DNA of 64,000 nucleotides from Saccharopolyspora indica (GCF_027853965.1 NZ_JAQGLB010000002.1:124001-188000), one strand, 5' to 3'; numbered from the stretch's first letter, positions 9,103 through 18,607 are shown. Notes: a model not told the origin generated them from the sequence alone. Numbers and translations are program-made.

Positions 9103-9654
9103 GTGACGCGAGCGATGCGGGCGGACTCGGAGCGGACGGTCCAGGTGATCCTGGAGGCCGCCGAACGCGTGATGCGTGCGGACCCGGCCGCCTCCATGGG
9201 GCAGATCGCCGAGGCCGCGGGCGTCGCGCGCACCACGGTGCACCGCCGGTTCGCCAGCCGGGAGGCGCTGGTGGAGGCGATGGCCGTCTGGGCCGCCGAG
9301 CAGTTCCGCGATGCGGTCGCGGCGGCGCGTCCCGACAGCGCTCCGCCGCTGGTCGCGCTGCACCAGGTCACCGTCAACGTGCTGCGGGTGAAGGCCGACT
9401 GGGGGTTCGCGATGAGCCGGACCGCCGTCGGCGAGGGCGAGTGCATCCACGAAGAGGTGCGGCAGGCGTGCGTGCGGCTCTTCCAGCGCGCCAAGGACTC
9501 CGGAGCGCTGCGCGCCGACGTCGACGGGGAGTGGGCGCGGCGGGTCTACTACGCGCTGATCCACGAGGCGGTCGAGATCGGGCAGGGCGGTGACGACGTC
9601 GACGAGCTGGCCGCGCGCGTGGTCGACACCCTGCTGACGGGCGTCGGCGCCTAG
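9103..9654 (+). CDS. TetR/AcrR family transcriptional regulator
   Basis: A 183-aa repressor-type regulator. The helix-turn-helix covers about residues 25-60, seen as MGQIAEAAGVARTTVHRRF, followed by a tyrosine-free recognition helix end and the ASREALVEAM helix. The C-terminal ligand domain is not specific enough to name a ligand. Either GTG 9103 or ATG 9115 can start it. It is divergent to an SDR gene, with candidate operators in between; autoregulation and control of the SDR are the likely roles. Confidence 0.8.
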   Translation: MTRAMRADSERTVQVILEAAERVMRADPAASMGQIAEAAGVARTTVHRRFASREALVEAMAVWAAEQFRDAVAAARPDSAPPLVALHQVTVNVLRVKADWGFAMSRTAVGEGECIHEEVRQACVRLFQRAKDSGALRADVDGEWARRVYYALIHEAVEIGQGGDDVDELAARVVDTLLTGVGA

Positions 9655-9657
9655 GGA

Positions 9658-9846
9658 TCAGGTGCGGTCGGGTCCGTTGTGGGCCCGGCAGGTGTTCAGG
9701 TGGAACGCCGACCACGGGACGATCAGGTCGGTCAGGTGCCGCAGGAATCCGCCCGGCCGCCCGGGCGCGGAGCCGGTCTCCTCGGTGGTGTCGATCGGAT
9801 CCTCGGCGAGACTGGCGGCGATCGCCAGATCGATTCGGGCGTTCAC
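9658..9846 (-). CDS. Small hypothetical protein, 62 aa
   Basis: A short gene with a convincing ribosome site (GGGAGGAG) seven bases before GTG 9846. The product is mostly polar with a TDLIVPWSAFHLNTC segment near residue 42 and no signal peptide. It ends three bases from the stop of the convergent TetR gene. No family is recognised. The longer frame reaching 9987 lacks a good start signal and was not used. Confidence 0.45.
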   Translation of the reverse strand: MNARIDLAIAASLAEDPIDTTEETGSAPGRPGGFLRHLTDLIVPWSAFHLNTCRAHNGPDRT

Positions 9847-10091
9847 AGCTCCTCCCCCTCGGCCGCTGCGCGTGTGCCAATCGCGACGGTACCGGTCACG
9901 ATCCGTTGTCCGTGCGTCGCGCTCCGCGATATCACTCGCATGGCCGCGCTGCGCGGCGCGGATGATCGATTCAGTTGCGGGATCCAACGAATTGATATCG
10001 GTCCGGTGTGAGCTGGGGCACTGTGCGGTACTGTCCGGCTTCGGTTGCCCGGTGGTGGTTGTCGTTGGAATTTGTTGGGTCTGGAGGTGGG

Positions 10092-11783
10092 GTGGCGGTG
10101 CTGCTAGCCCAGGGTCGGCTGTTGGACGCGAATGCCGTTGATTATGTGTTGTTGGCGTTGTACTTCGTGTTTGTGCTGGGTATTGGTTATGTGGCGCGGC
10201 GTGCGGTGTCGACGAGTCTGGATTTTTTCTTGTCGGGTCGGGCGTTGCCTGCGTGGGTGACGGGGTTGGCGTTCATCTCGGCTAATCTGGGTGCGATCGA
10301 GATCATTGGTATGTCGGCCAATGGTGCGCAGTACGGTATGCCGACGATGCATTATTTCTGGGTTGGTGCGGTGCCTGCCATGCTGTTTTTGGGTGTGGTG
10401 ATGATGCCGTTCTACTACGGGTCGAAGGTTCGTAGTGTTCCGGAGTTCATGTTGCGGCGGTTCGGTCGTGCGGCGCATTTGGTGAATGGTGTGTCGTTCG
10501 CGGTGGCGCAGGTGTTGATCGCGGGGGTGAACCTGTTCTTGCTGGCCAGCATCGTGAATGCGTTGCTGGGGTGGCCGTTGTGGGTGTCGGTGTTGTGCGC
10601 GGCGGCGATCGTGTTGTCCTACACGGCGTTGGGCGGGTTGTCGGCGGCGATCTACAACGAGGTGTTGCAGTTCTTCGTGATCGTGGCGGCGATGTTGCCG
10701 TTGACGATCGTGGGGTTGGTGAAGGTCGGTGGGGTTCAGGGGTTGGTGGACAAGATCTCGGCGGGGCCGGGTGGTGCGGAGCAGCTGTCGGCGTGGCCGG
10801 GTACGGAGTTGACGGGGTTCGCCGATCCGGTGTGGAGCGTGGTGGGGTTGGTGTTCGGGCTGGGGTTCGTGCTGTCGTTCGGGTATTGGACGACGAATTT
10901 CGTCGAGGTGCAGCGGGCGATGGCTTCGAAGAGCATGTCGGCGGCGCAGCGGACGCCGATCATCGGGGCGTTTCCGAAGATGTTCATCCCGTTCATCGTG
11001 ATCATTCCGGGGATGATCGCGGCGGTGGTGATTCCGGAGCTGGGCGCGTACAAGCAGGCGGGTGCGCCGGAGGGTGCGGGGGTCAGCTACAACGATGCGA
11101 TCTTGTTGTTGATGCGGGATCTGCTGCCGAACGGGATTCTGGGGATCGCCCTGGCGGGGTTGCTGGCGTCGTTCATGGCGGGGATGGCGGCGAACCTGTC
11201 GTCGTTCAACACGGTGTTCACCTACGACATCTGGCAGTCCTACGTGGTGCGGGACCGGGATGACCGGTATTACCTGAACATGGGGCGGTGGGTGACCGTC
11301 GGGGCGACGGTGGCGGCGGTCGGGACGGCGTTCATCGCGTCGGGTTATGCGAACCTGATGGATTATCTGCAGCAGTTGTTCTCGTTCTTCAACGCGCCGT
11401 TGTTCGCGACGTTCATCCTGGGGATGTTCTGGAAGCGGATGACTCCGCACGCCGGGTGGGCGGGTCTGGTTGTGGGCACGGTGTCGGCGGTGGTGGTGTT
11501 CGCGATGGCCGAGACCGGGGTGCTGGACCTGCCGGGTCAGGGCGCGAGTTTCGTGGGCGCGGGTGTGGCGTTCGTGGTCGACATCGTCGTGAGCGTGGTG
11601 GTCAGCCTGGTGACGCGGCCGAAGCCGGAGGCCGAGCTGGCGGGTCTGGTGTATTCGCTGACGCCGCGGTCGGCGCGGCAGGCGGCCACCAGCGGTGAGG
11701 ACGCCGGCTGGTACCGGCGGCCCGGACTGCTGGCCGGTATCGCCCTGGTCCTGGTCATCGCCCTCAACATCATCTTCGCCTGA
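10092..11783 (+). CDS. Sodium:solute symporter family transporter
   Basis: A 563-aa SSS-family protein with about 13-14 membrane helices. Signatures include DFFLSGRALPAWVTGLAFI after the first helix, SANLGAIEIIGMSANGAQYG (sodium-site region) and LGGLSAAIYNEVLQFFVI, which resembles SGLT-type members. Start is GTG 10092 or GTG 10098 behind GGAGG. A small two-helix protein gene follows 16 bases later, as a probable partner. Codon use is striking: leucine TTG, glycine GGT and valine GTT/GTG dominate the first two thirds, unlike the CTG/GGC bias of neighbours. Substrate is unknown (sugar or carboxylate are both possible). Confidence 0.85.
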   Translation: MAVLLAQGRLLDANAVDYVLLALYFVFVLGIGYVARRAVSTSLDFFLSGRALPAWVTGLAFISANLGAIEIIGMSANGAQYGMPTMHYFWVGAVPAMLFLGVVMMPFYYGSKVRSVPEFMLRRFGRAAHLVNGVSFAVAQVLIAGVNLFLLASIVNALLGWPLWVSVLCAAAIVLSYTALGGLSAAIYNEVLQFFVIVAAMLPLTIVGLVKVGGVQGLVDKISAGPGGAEQLSAWPGTELTGFADPVWSVVGLVFGLGFVLSFGYWTTNFVEVQRAMASKSMSAAQRTPIIGAFPKMFIPFIVIIPGMIAAVVIPELGAYKQAGAPEGAGVSYNDAILLLMRDLLPNGILGIALAGLLASFMAGMAANLSSFNTVFTYDIWQSYVVRDRDDRYYLNMGRWVTVGATVAAVGTAFIASGYANLMDYLQQLFSFFNAPLFATFILGMFWKRMTPHAGWAGLVVGTVSAVVVFAMAETGVLDLPGQGASFVGAGVAFVVDIVVSVVVSLVTRPKPEAELAGLVYSLTPRSARQAATSGEDAGWYRRPGLLAGIALVLVIALNIIFA

Positions 11784-11799
11784 CCGAGGAGGTCTTCCC

Positions 11800-12060
11800 A
11801 TGCCAGGTCGCGGTTCCGGCCACACCGCGGGTGCCTTCGACATCCGCTCCGTCATCGCGCTGCTGTTCGCCATCTACGGCGCCGTGCTCGTCGTCGTCGG
11901 CGTCGTGCAGCCGCACGCCGAGATCGAGAAGTCGGCGGGCGTCAACATCAACCTGTGGGCGGGCGTCGGGATGCTCGTCTTCGCCGCGGCGTTCGTCGCC
12001 TGGGCCCGGCTGCGCCCCATCGCGGTGCCCGACGAACCCGCCGAAACCGGCGAGCAGTGA
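11800..12060 (+). CDS. Small two-helix membrane protein next to symporter
   Basis: An 86-aa protein with two hydrophobic segments (about residues 16-38 and 48-68) and a charged C-terminus. ATG 11800 follows a GAGGAGG ribosome site 16 bases after the symporter stop, so the two are very likely co-transcribed. Small membrane partners next to SSS transporters are common in actinobacteria; the function is not established. GC-rich codon use here returns to the genome norm. Confidence 0.7.
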   Translation: MPGRGSGHTAGAFDIRSVIALLFAIYGAVLVVVGVVQPHAEIEKSAGVNINLWAGVGMLVFAAAFVAWARLRPIAVPDEPAETGEQ

Positions 12061-12065
12061 TCGCA

Positions 12066-12120
12066 CGGCCGGTGCCGGCGTCCGCGCGCTGGGAAGCGGG
12101 CGCCGGCACCGCCGCGGCCG
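12066..12120 (+). terminator. Hairpin terminator after the symporter operon
   Basis: A long GC-rich stem: CGGTGCCGGCG near 12070-12080 pairs with CGCCGGCACCG near 12101-12111, with outer CGGCC/GGCCG pairing and a loop of about 15 bases. It starts six bases after the stop of the small membrane-protein gene. No U-tract follows, as usual in actinobacteria. Confidence 0.55.
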
Positions 12121-12162
12121 AACAGCCGGTTCCCGTCCCGGGGGCGCGGACCGATCGCTAGT

Positions 12163-13155
12163 GTGATCGGCGTGTTCCGACGCGTTCCCCTGATCGCCGC
12201 GCTGCTCAGCGCCTTCGCCGTGGCCGGTTGCGCTTCGCCCGGGGTCGAGCCGACCGTTTCCGAGCGGCGGACCGTCGATCTGCCCGACATGAACGTGGAC
12301 AAGCCGGGGCTGCTCGACCCGGCCTTCGCGCCCGAGCGGCTGCGCGGGGTGGACGTGTGCGAGACGCTGCGCGCCACCGGCCTGGAGCAGTACGGCACGC
12401 CCGCCGCCTTCCGGCAGGAGGGTTTCGGGACCTGCGCCAATTACATGAAGAACCACGACGGCGAGGAATTCACCGTCACCCTCTACTTCGACGACGGCGT
12501 GACGGACCCGAGCAGCCATCGCATCGGCGGGCTGCCCGCCACGGTCAGCGACAACGGCTCCGGGTCCTGCTTCGTGAGCGCGGCCTACGCCGGTGCCGAC
12601 ACGCGCCTGTTCGAAGAACCCCGCGGCCTGACCATCCAGCTCGCCACCGAGCAGAGCGACGTCTGCTCGCCCGCGGTGCAGATGCTGACCGACGCCGTCG
12701 AGGTGGTGCGCACCAAACCACCGGTGAACCCGCGGGCCTCGGGCGGGCTGGGCGGTTTCGACCCCTGCCAGCTCGCCGACCCGGCAGTGCTGCGCGACGC
12801 GATGGCGGGCGGCACCCCGGACGCCAGCGGCGGCCGCGGGCTCTACGAGTGCGTGTGGTCGGCGGAGAACAGCGTCGTGGCGAAGGTGAGCCTGCAGTTC
12901 GGCACCATGGAGAGCACCGAGGTGCCGCCGAACGTGCCGCCGCCCCCGCCGGTCGACCTGGGCGGGGCCCCGACCAGCGTGGTGGTCACCGCCGATCCGC
13001 CGGGCTGCGCGATCGAGTGGGAGCACCGCAAGGGCGACGGCGGCAGCGAGTTCGTGCACGTCGCGATCTCGAACATGAAGCGCATCCCGATGGATCCCTG
13101 CGTCAGCGCGGCGAACCTGGCGCGGCAGGTGCGGGCGAAGCTGCCCGCGGTGTGA
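12163..13155 (+). CDS. Lipoprotein with two DUF3558-like halves
   Basis: A 330-aa predicted lipoprotein: hydrophobic signal, lipobox AVAGC near residue 22, then two related halves. Each begins with a D(V/P)C segment (DVCETLRATGLEQYG and DPCQLADPAVLRDAM) and contains a further Cys before a beta-rich stretch (GTCANYM, YECVWS), as in DUF3558 proteins of Pseudonocardiales. The paired cysteines suggest disulphides outside the cell. Start GTG 12163 or 12172. It is followed 73 bases later by an aldehyde dehydrogenase and is probably independent. Function unknown. Confidence 0.65.
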   Translation: MIGVFRRVPLIAALLSAFAVAGCASPGVEPTVSERRTVDLPDMNVDKPGLLDPAFAPERLRGVDVCETLRATGLEQYGTPAAFRQEGFGTCANYMKNHDGEEFTVTLYFDDGVTDPSSHRIGGLPATVSDNGSGSCFVSAAYAGADTRLFEEPRGLTIQLATEQSDVCSPAVQMLTDAVEVVRTKPPVNPRASGGLGGFDPCQLADPAVLRDAMAGGTPDASGGRGLYECVWSAENSVVAKVSLQFGTMESTEVPPNVPPPPPVDLGGAPTSVVVTADPPGCAIEWEHRKGDGGSEFVHVAISNMKRIPMDPCVSAANLARQVRAKLPAV

Positions 13156-13228
13156 CGGTCCCGGCCGACCCCCTGGGTTCCGTAGGCTGCACGATGACAA
13201 CGACCGACGTAAAGGTGGGAGGCCGGCC

Positions 13229-14743
13229 ATGACCCAGACCGCCCGAGGCGACGTCGAGATCCAGTCCGCGGCCAGCGCGGAGTCCTCGACGTTCGAATCG
13301 ATCGACCCTCGCACCGGAGAGGTCGTGGGGCAGCACCCGATCCACACCGCGGCGGAGGTCGACGATGCGGTGGCGGCAGCCCGCGCGGCTCAGCACGCCT
13401 GGGCCGAACTCGGGTTCTCCGGCCGGAAGCAGCAGCTCGACAAGTGGCGCAAGCTGCTGGCCAAGCGGGTGGACGAGCTGGCCGGGCTCATCTGCGCGGA
13501 GACCGGGAAGCCGCTCGACGACGCCAAGCTCGAACTGGTCCTGGTGATCGACCACCTGCACTGGGCGGCGGCCAACGCCGAGAAGGTGCTCAAGCGCCGC
13601 AAGGTCTCGTCGGGCTTCCTGATGTCCAACCACGCGGCCACCGTCGAATACCTGCCGTTCGGCGTGATCGGCGTGATCGGCCCGTGGAACTACCCGGCGT
13701 TCACGCCGATGGGCTCCATCGCCTACTCGCTGGCCGCGGGCAACGCGGTGGTGTTCAAACCCAGCGAGCTCACCCCCGGTGTCGGTCAGTGGCTGGCCGA
13801 CAGCTTCGCCGAGGCGGTGCCGGAGCACCCGGTGTTCCGGCTGGTGACGGGCTTCGGCGAGACCGGGGCGGCGCTGTGCCGGTCCGGGGTGAACAAGGTG
13901 GCCTTCACCGGCTCCACCGCCACCGGCAAGCGGGTGATGGCCTCCTGCGCCGAGAACCTGGTGCCGGTGCTGGTCGAGTGCGGCGGCAAGGACGCCCTGA
14001 TCGTCGACGCCGACGCCGACCTGGCCGCGGCGGCCGACGCCGCCGTCTGGGGCGCGATGTCCAACGCCGGGCAGACCTGCATCGGCGTGGAGCGGGTGTA
14101 CGTGGTGGACGCGGTCGCCGACCGCTTCGTGGAGATGATCACCGAGCGCGCCGGGAAGCTGCGGCCGGGCGGTGAGCCGAGCGCCAACTTCGGGCCCATC
14201 ACGATGCCCTCGCAGGTGGACGTGATCCGCAGGCACATCGACGACGCGCTGGAGCGCGGCGGCCGCGCGCTGGTCGGCGGCGAGCACTCGGTGCGCCCGC
14301 CGTTCGTGGAGCCGGTGGTGCTCACCGACGTGCCGGAGGACTCCCTCGCGGTCACCGAGGAGACCTTCGGGCCGACCATCGTGGTGCGGCGGGTCCGGGA
14401 TGTCGACGAGGCCGTGACCCGCACCAACGGCACCCGCTACGGGCTGGGCGCGACGGTGTTCTCCCGGGCCGGGGGCGCGGAGCTGGCGCGTCGGCTGCGC
14501 TCCGGCATGGTCGCGGTGAACTCGGTCGTCGCCTTCGCCGGGGTGCCCTCGCTGCCGTTCGGCGGTGTCGGCGATTCCGGGTTCGGCCGGATCCACGGCG
14601 CCGACGGGCTGCGCGAGTTCACCCGCCCGCAGTCGGTCACCCGCCTCCGGTACCGGAGCCCGCTGAACCCGATGAGCTTCGGCCGGTCGAAGGGCACCAT
14701 CCGGCGCATGGTGCGGTTGGTCAAGTTGGTGCGCGGGCGCTGA
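13229..14743 (+). CDS. Aldehyde dehydrogenase family protein
   Basis: A 504-aa NAD(P)-dependent aldehyde dehydrogenase. It has the PWNYPA and KPSELTP cofactor region, FTGSTATGKRV, the catalytic Glu in LVECGGKDA and the catalytic Cys in SNAGQTCIG. Late motifs EETFGP and PFGGVGDSG are present, so the fold looks complete. ATG 13229 follows GGGAGG. The substrate is not defined. It is followed by a short repeat and then the dihydroxyacetone kinase operon; a link to triose or glycerol metabolism is possible but is inference only. Confidence 0.88.
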   Translation: MTQTARGDVEIQSAASAESSTFESIDPRTGEVVGQHPIHTAAEVDDAVAAARAAQHAWAELGFSGRKQQLDKWRKLLAKRVDELAGLICAETGKPLDDAKLELVLVIDHLHWAAANAEKVLKRRKVSSGFLMSNHAATVEYLPFGVIGVIGPWNYPAFTPMGSIAYSLAAGNAVVFKPSELTPGVGQWLADSFAEAVPEHPVFRLVTGFGETGAALCRSGVNKVAFTGSTATGKRVMASCAENLVPVLVECGGKDALIVDADADLAAAADAAVWGAMSNAGQTCIGVERVYVVDAVADRFVEMITERAGKLRPGGEPSANFGPITMPSQVDVIRRHIDDALERGGRALVGGEHSVRPPFVEPVVLTDVPEDSLAVTEETFGPTIVVRRVRDVDEAVTRTNGTRYGLGATVFSRAGGAELARRLRSGMVAVNSVVAFAGVPSLPFGGVGDSGFGRIHGADGLREFTRPQSVTRLRYRSPLNPMSFGRSKGTIRRMVRLVKLVRGR

Positions 14744-14777
14744 TCGACGCGCCGTTTCCGCTGGGCTTGCGCCGGGG

Positions 14778-14806
14778 GTGACAGGAAGGTTCCCTTGCTC
14801 TCGCAC
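14778..14806 (+). repeat. Short intergenic repeat, plus orientation
   Basis: A single copy with intact 16-nt core starting at 14779; the tail reads CCTTGCTCTCGCA, so the usual CATG is CTTG and two bases are inserted. It lies 35 bases after the aldehyde dehydrogenase stop and about 80 bases before dhaK. Confidence 0.8.
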
Positions 14807-14882
14807 CCCCAGCCGGGCGCGGGGGCGGCGGACACCGAGCACACGGCGCGGCGGTGAGCGGCGCAGGCAAGGAGGCCAGCGG

Positions 14883-15878
<996 letters not shown>

Positions 15879-15891
15879 GGGAGAACGCCGG

Positions 15892-16527
15892 ATGGGTTGC
15901 ACTGCACAAGACGTGATCGCGGCGCTGCGCGCGGGGGCGGCCACCGTCACCGAGCACCGCGACGAGCTGATCGAGCTGGACCGCGTGATCGGCGACGCCG
16001 ACCACGGGGAGAACATGGCCCGCGGTTTCCGCGCGGTGGCGGCGAAGATCGACACCTCCGCGCCGGAAACGCCCGGCGCGGTGCTGAAGTTGTGCGCCAC
16101 CGTGCTGATCTCCACCGTCGGCGGCGCCTCCGGCCCGCTGTACGGCACGGCGTTCCTGCGCGCGGCGGCGGCCGTCGGCGATGCCCCGGAGCTGGACGGC
16201 GCTGCGGTGGCCAAGGCCGTGCAGGCCGGGCTGGAAGGCGTGGTCGCCCGCGGCCGCGCGGAGGTCGGGGACAAGACCATGGTCGACGCGTTGACGCCTG
16301 CGGTGGAAGCGGCGAAGAACGCCGCGGAATCCGGTGAGGGCCCGGCGAAGGTGCTGGCCGCGGCGGCCGAAGCCGCCCAGCAGGGCGCCGAGGCCACCGA
16401 ACCGCTGGTGGCCCGCAAGGGCCGTGCGTCCTACCTGGGGGAGCGCAGCGCCGGGCACATCGACCCGGGCGCGCGGTCGACCGCGCTGCTGCTGTCCGCA
16501 TTCGCCGAAGCCGCGGGAGGCCGCTGA
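15892..16527 (+). CDS. dhaL: Dihydroxyacetone kinase, ADP-binding subunit DhaL
   Basis: A 211-aa DhaL subunit. The Mg-nucleotide ligands are in IGDADHGENMARGF, followed by the glycine-rich STVGGASGPLYG and GDKTMVDAL segments and a terminal YLGERSAGHIDPGA. Together with DhaK it phosphorylates dihydroxyacetone. The ATG follows GGGAG and the stop overlaps the dhaM start by one base (TGATG). The presence of DhaM downstream favours the PTS-dependent rather than ATP-dependent type. Confidence 0.92.
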   Translation: MGCTAQDVIAALRAGAATVTEHRDELIELDRVIGDADHGENMARGFRAVAAKIDTSAPETPGAVLKLCATVLISTVGGASGPLYGTAFLRAAAAVGDAPELDGAAVAKAVQAGLEGVVARGRAEVGDKTMVDALTPAVEAAKNAAESGEGPAKVLAAAAEAAQQGAEATEPLVARKGRASYLGERSAGHIDPGARSTALLLSAFAEAAGGR

Positions 16528-17201
16528 TGAACGCCGGACTCGTCATCGTCTCGCACAGCGCCCGGCTGGCCGAAGGCGTGGTGGAACTCGCCCAGCAGAT
16601 GGCGCCCGACGTGCGGGTGATCGCCGCCGGTGGACTGCCGGACGGCAACATCGGCACGGACTTCGAGAAGGTCTCGGCCGCGCTGTCGGACGCCAACACC
16701 GGGCAGGGCGCGGTGGTGCTCTACGACCTGGGCAGCGCCCAGATGATCGCCGAGCTCGCGGTGGAATCGCTCGGTGACCCCAGCACCGCGCTGGTCGTGG
16801 ACGCGCCGCTGGTCGAAGGAGCGGTCGCCGCAGCCGTCGCCGCGCAGGGCGGTGCGCCGATGGCGGCGGTCGGCCGGGCCGCGGAGGCCGCGGCGGAGGG
16901 CGGCGAACTCGCCGAACCGGGCGCGCCGGAGACCGGTGAGATCCGCGAAGAGCTGGAGCTGACCAACGAGGTCGGGCTGCACGCGCGGCCGGCGGCGCTG
17001 CTGGCGCGCAGCCTCACCGGACTGCAGGCCAGCGTCAAGCTCACGCTCGGCGACAACGAGGCCGACGCGGCCAGCGTCCTCGGCGTGATGGGGCTGGGCG
17101 CCCGCAAGGGCGACCGGATCGTCCTGCACGCCAGCGGTCCTGACGCGGGGCAGGCGGTGGAGCGCATCCTCGACCTGGCCAAGCGCAACTTCGACGAATA
17201 G
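16527..17201 (+). CDS. dhaM: PTS-dependent dihydroxyacetone kinase phosphotransferase, DhaM-HPr fusion
   Basis: A 224-aa two-domain protein. Residues 1-130 form the EIIA-Man-like DhaM domain with the phosphorylatable His in LVIVSHSARLAEG. After a short acidic linker, residues 143-224 are an HPr domain with its active His in NEVGLHARPAALLARS. The usual third, EI-like domain of longer DhaM proteins is absent, so a separate enzyme I must supply phosphate; none is in this window. The gene ends 12 bases before a 28-bp hairpin. Confidence 0.9.
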   Translation: MNAGLVIVSHSARLAEGVVELAQQMAPDVRVIAAGGLPDGNIGTDFEKVSAALSDANTGQGAVVLYDLGSAQMIAELAVESLGDPSTALVVDAPLVEGAVAAAVAAQGGAPMAAVGRAAEAAAEGGELAEPGAPETGEIREELELTNEVGLHARPAALLARSLTGLQASVKLTLGDNEADAASVLGVMGLGARKGDRIVLHASGPDAGQAVERILDLAKRNFDE

Positions 17202-17213
17202 CCCGCCTCGGGA

Positions 17214-17273
17214 AGCTGCGAGCATGGGAACCTTCCTGTCACCGATGACAGGAAGGTTCCCTTGCTCGCAGCT
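17214..17273. repeat. Near-perfect inverted pair of the short intergenic repeat; probable terminator of dhaKLM
   Basis: Arms 17214-17241 and 17246-17273 pair over 28 bp with one mismatch around a four-base loop, the most complete hairpin of this repeat in the window. The mismatch is where the left copy has the usual CATG and the right copy has CTTG. Pairing extends beyond the repeat consensus by AGCT on both ends. It starts 12 bases after the dhaM stop and precedes a new lipoprotein gene, so transcription termination is the simplest role. Confidence 0.85.
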
Positions 17274-17305
17274 GGATTCCGCGGGCGCCGGGTTAGGGTG
17301 GATCG

Positions 17306-18277
17306 ATGTCGCCGCGTCTCCGCCACCGAGGCATGCTGCTGCTGTTGGTCCTGCTGGTGGCGGGGTGCACTCCGGGCGGCTCGCCGCAGGCGCCCGCCGC
17401 GCCGCAGCAGGACGAATCGGGCACGGCCCGGGCCTCGCTCGGTGATCTGCGCACAGTGGACCCGTGCACGCTGACCGACCCCGCCGCGTTGCGGGAGTTC
17501 GGCCCTGCGGAGAACGCCGGCACCGTTTCGCTCGACTACTGCCTGCTGCACGTCAAGCTCGCGAACGGTTCGCTGGTGCAGCTGGCCGTCGGCGAGCTGG
17601 GACCGGCACCGGACCCGCGGGGAAACCCGGTGGTGCCGCGCGGTTCGCTGCGAATCGTGCAGGACGCGCCGCTGCCCGGGCACTGCACCCGGCAGATCCT
17701 GTTCACCGACGGTCTCGCGCTGCGGGTCAGCGCCGACCTGCTGGCGGGCGATCCGGCCTCCGGGCTGTGCGGCATCGCCGAAGCCGGTGCGGAGGCGGCC
17801 ACCGCCGCGCTGGGGCAGCGCCGCGTCGGGCACCGGGACTTCCCGGCGAACTCGCTGGCCCTGGTCGATCCGTGCGAGGTGCTGGATTCCGCCGTCGTGC
17901 AGCAGGTTCCGGGCCTGGAATCAGCCCAGGGGCGGCCGAGCCCGGCCGGGCACCAGTGCGCTTGGGGCGAGCAGGTCGCGGATTCGCCGCGCGTGCAGCT
18001 CACCCACACGGCAGGCGATCCGCCGCAGGTGCTGCACGGGGCCGCCGTCGAGGAGGAGATCGCCGGGCGGCGCACCGTCATCAGCGTGGTCGGCGGCGAC
18101 CCGCAGCTCCCGCTGTGCTCGGCCGAGACCGCGCACCTGCCGTTCGGCGCCACCGGGCAGGTCGAGGTCGCGCAGCTGGTGGTGGCCGTGCCTGGGATGA
18201 CCGGGATCGACGCCTGCGAGTTCGCCCGCGGGCTCGCCGGGCAGGCTTGGCCGCACCTCCCGCCGCTCGCCCCGTAG
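17306..18277 (+). CDS. Lipoprotein, DUF3558-like
   Basis: A 323-aa predicted lipoprotein with a leucine-rich signal and lipobox LVAGC near residue 22. The mature part holds two DPC-type repeats (TVDPCTLTDPAALREFG and LVDPCEVLDSAVVQQV), each followed by further cysteines (LDYCLLH, HQCAWGE), the same architecture as the lipoprotein at 12163, so the two may be paralogues. Cell-surface location is likely; function unknown. Confidence 0.6.
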   Translation: MSPRLRHRGMLLLLVLLVAGCTPGGSPQAPAAPQQDESGTARASLGDLRTVDPCTLTDPAALREFGPAENAGTVSLDYCLLHVKLANGSLVQLAVGELGPAPDPRGNPVVPRGSLRIVQDAPLPGHCTRQILFTDGLALRVSADLLAGDPASGLCGIAEAGAEAATAALGQRRVGHRDFPANSLALVDPCEVLDSAVVQQVPGLESAQGRPSPAGHQCAWGEQVADSPRVQLTHTAGDPPQVLHGAAVEEEIAGRRTVISVVGGDPQLPLCSAETAHLPFGATGQVEVAQLVVAVPGMTGIDACEFARGLAGQAWPHLPPLAP

Positions 18278-18298
18278 CCGGACCGTTACGGTTGTCGC

Positions 18299-18607
18299 GT
18301 GCCCAGACGCAATCGCCCGCAGCGCCGCCCGGCGGCTGACAGCAGCCAGCGCGCGATGGGCACTGCGTTCGGCGCGTCCCGGGTCGAGCACGGCCCGGAC
18401 GGCGAGTGGATGGTGCGCACCGTGCCCGCCGCGCAGGCCACCAAGGTCTACCGGTGCCCCGGCTGCGACCACGAGATCCGGCCGGGCATCGCGCACGTGG
18501 TGGCGTGGCCGAGCGCGGCGCACGGCGGCGTCGAGGACCGGCGCCACTGGCACAACGGCTGCTGGAACGCGCGAAGCCGCCGCGGGCCGACGCGACGCTG
18601 GTCGTAG
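18299..18607 (+). CDS. Conserved actinobacterial protein with zinc-binding-like motif
   Basis: A 102-aa basic protein starting at GTG 18299. It has a CPGC pair (YRCPGCDHEIRPG) and a distal RRHWHNGCW, so Cys2-His/Cys ligands could hold a zinc ion. The N- and C-termini are rich in Arg. Similar proteins are widespread in Actinobacteria, often mislabelled ATP/GTP-binding; no nucleotide motif is visible. It lies 21 bases after a lipoprotein gene and 46 bases before an alpha/beta hydrolase. Confidence 0.65.
   Translation: MPRRNRPQRRPAADSSQRAMGTAFGASRVEHGPDGEWMVRTVPAAQATKVYRCPGCDHEIRPGIAHVVAWPSAAHGGVEDRRHWHNGCWNARSRRGPTRRWS

Noticed and set aside
9658-9987. Longer 109-aa version of the small gene at 9658
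   Set aside because: The inner GTG 9846 has a strong ribosome site, and the added N-terminal part looks like random Arg-rich translation.
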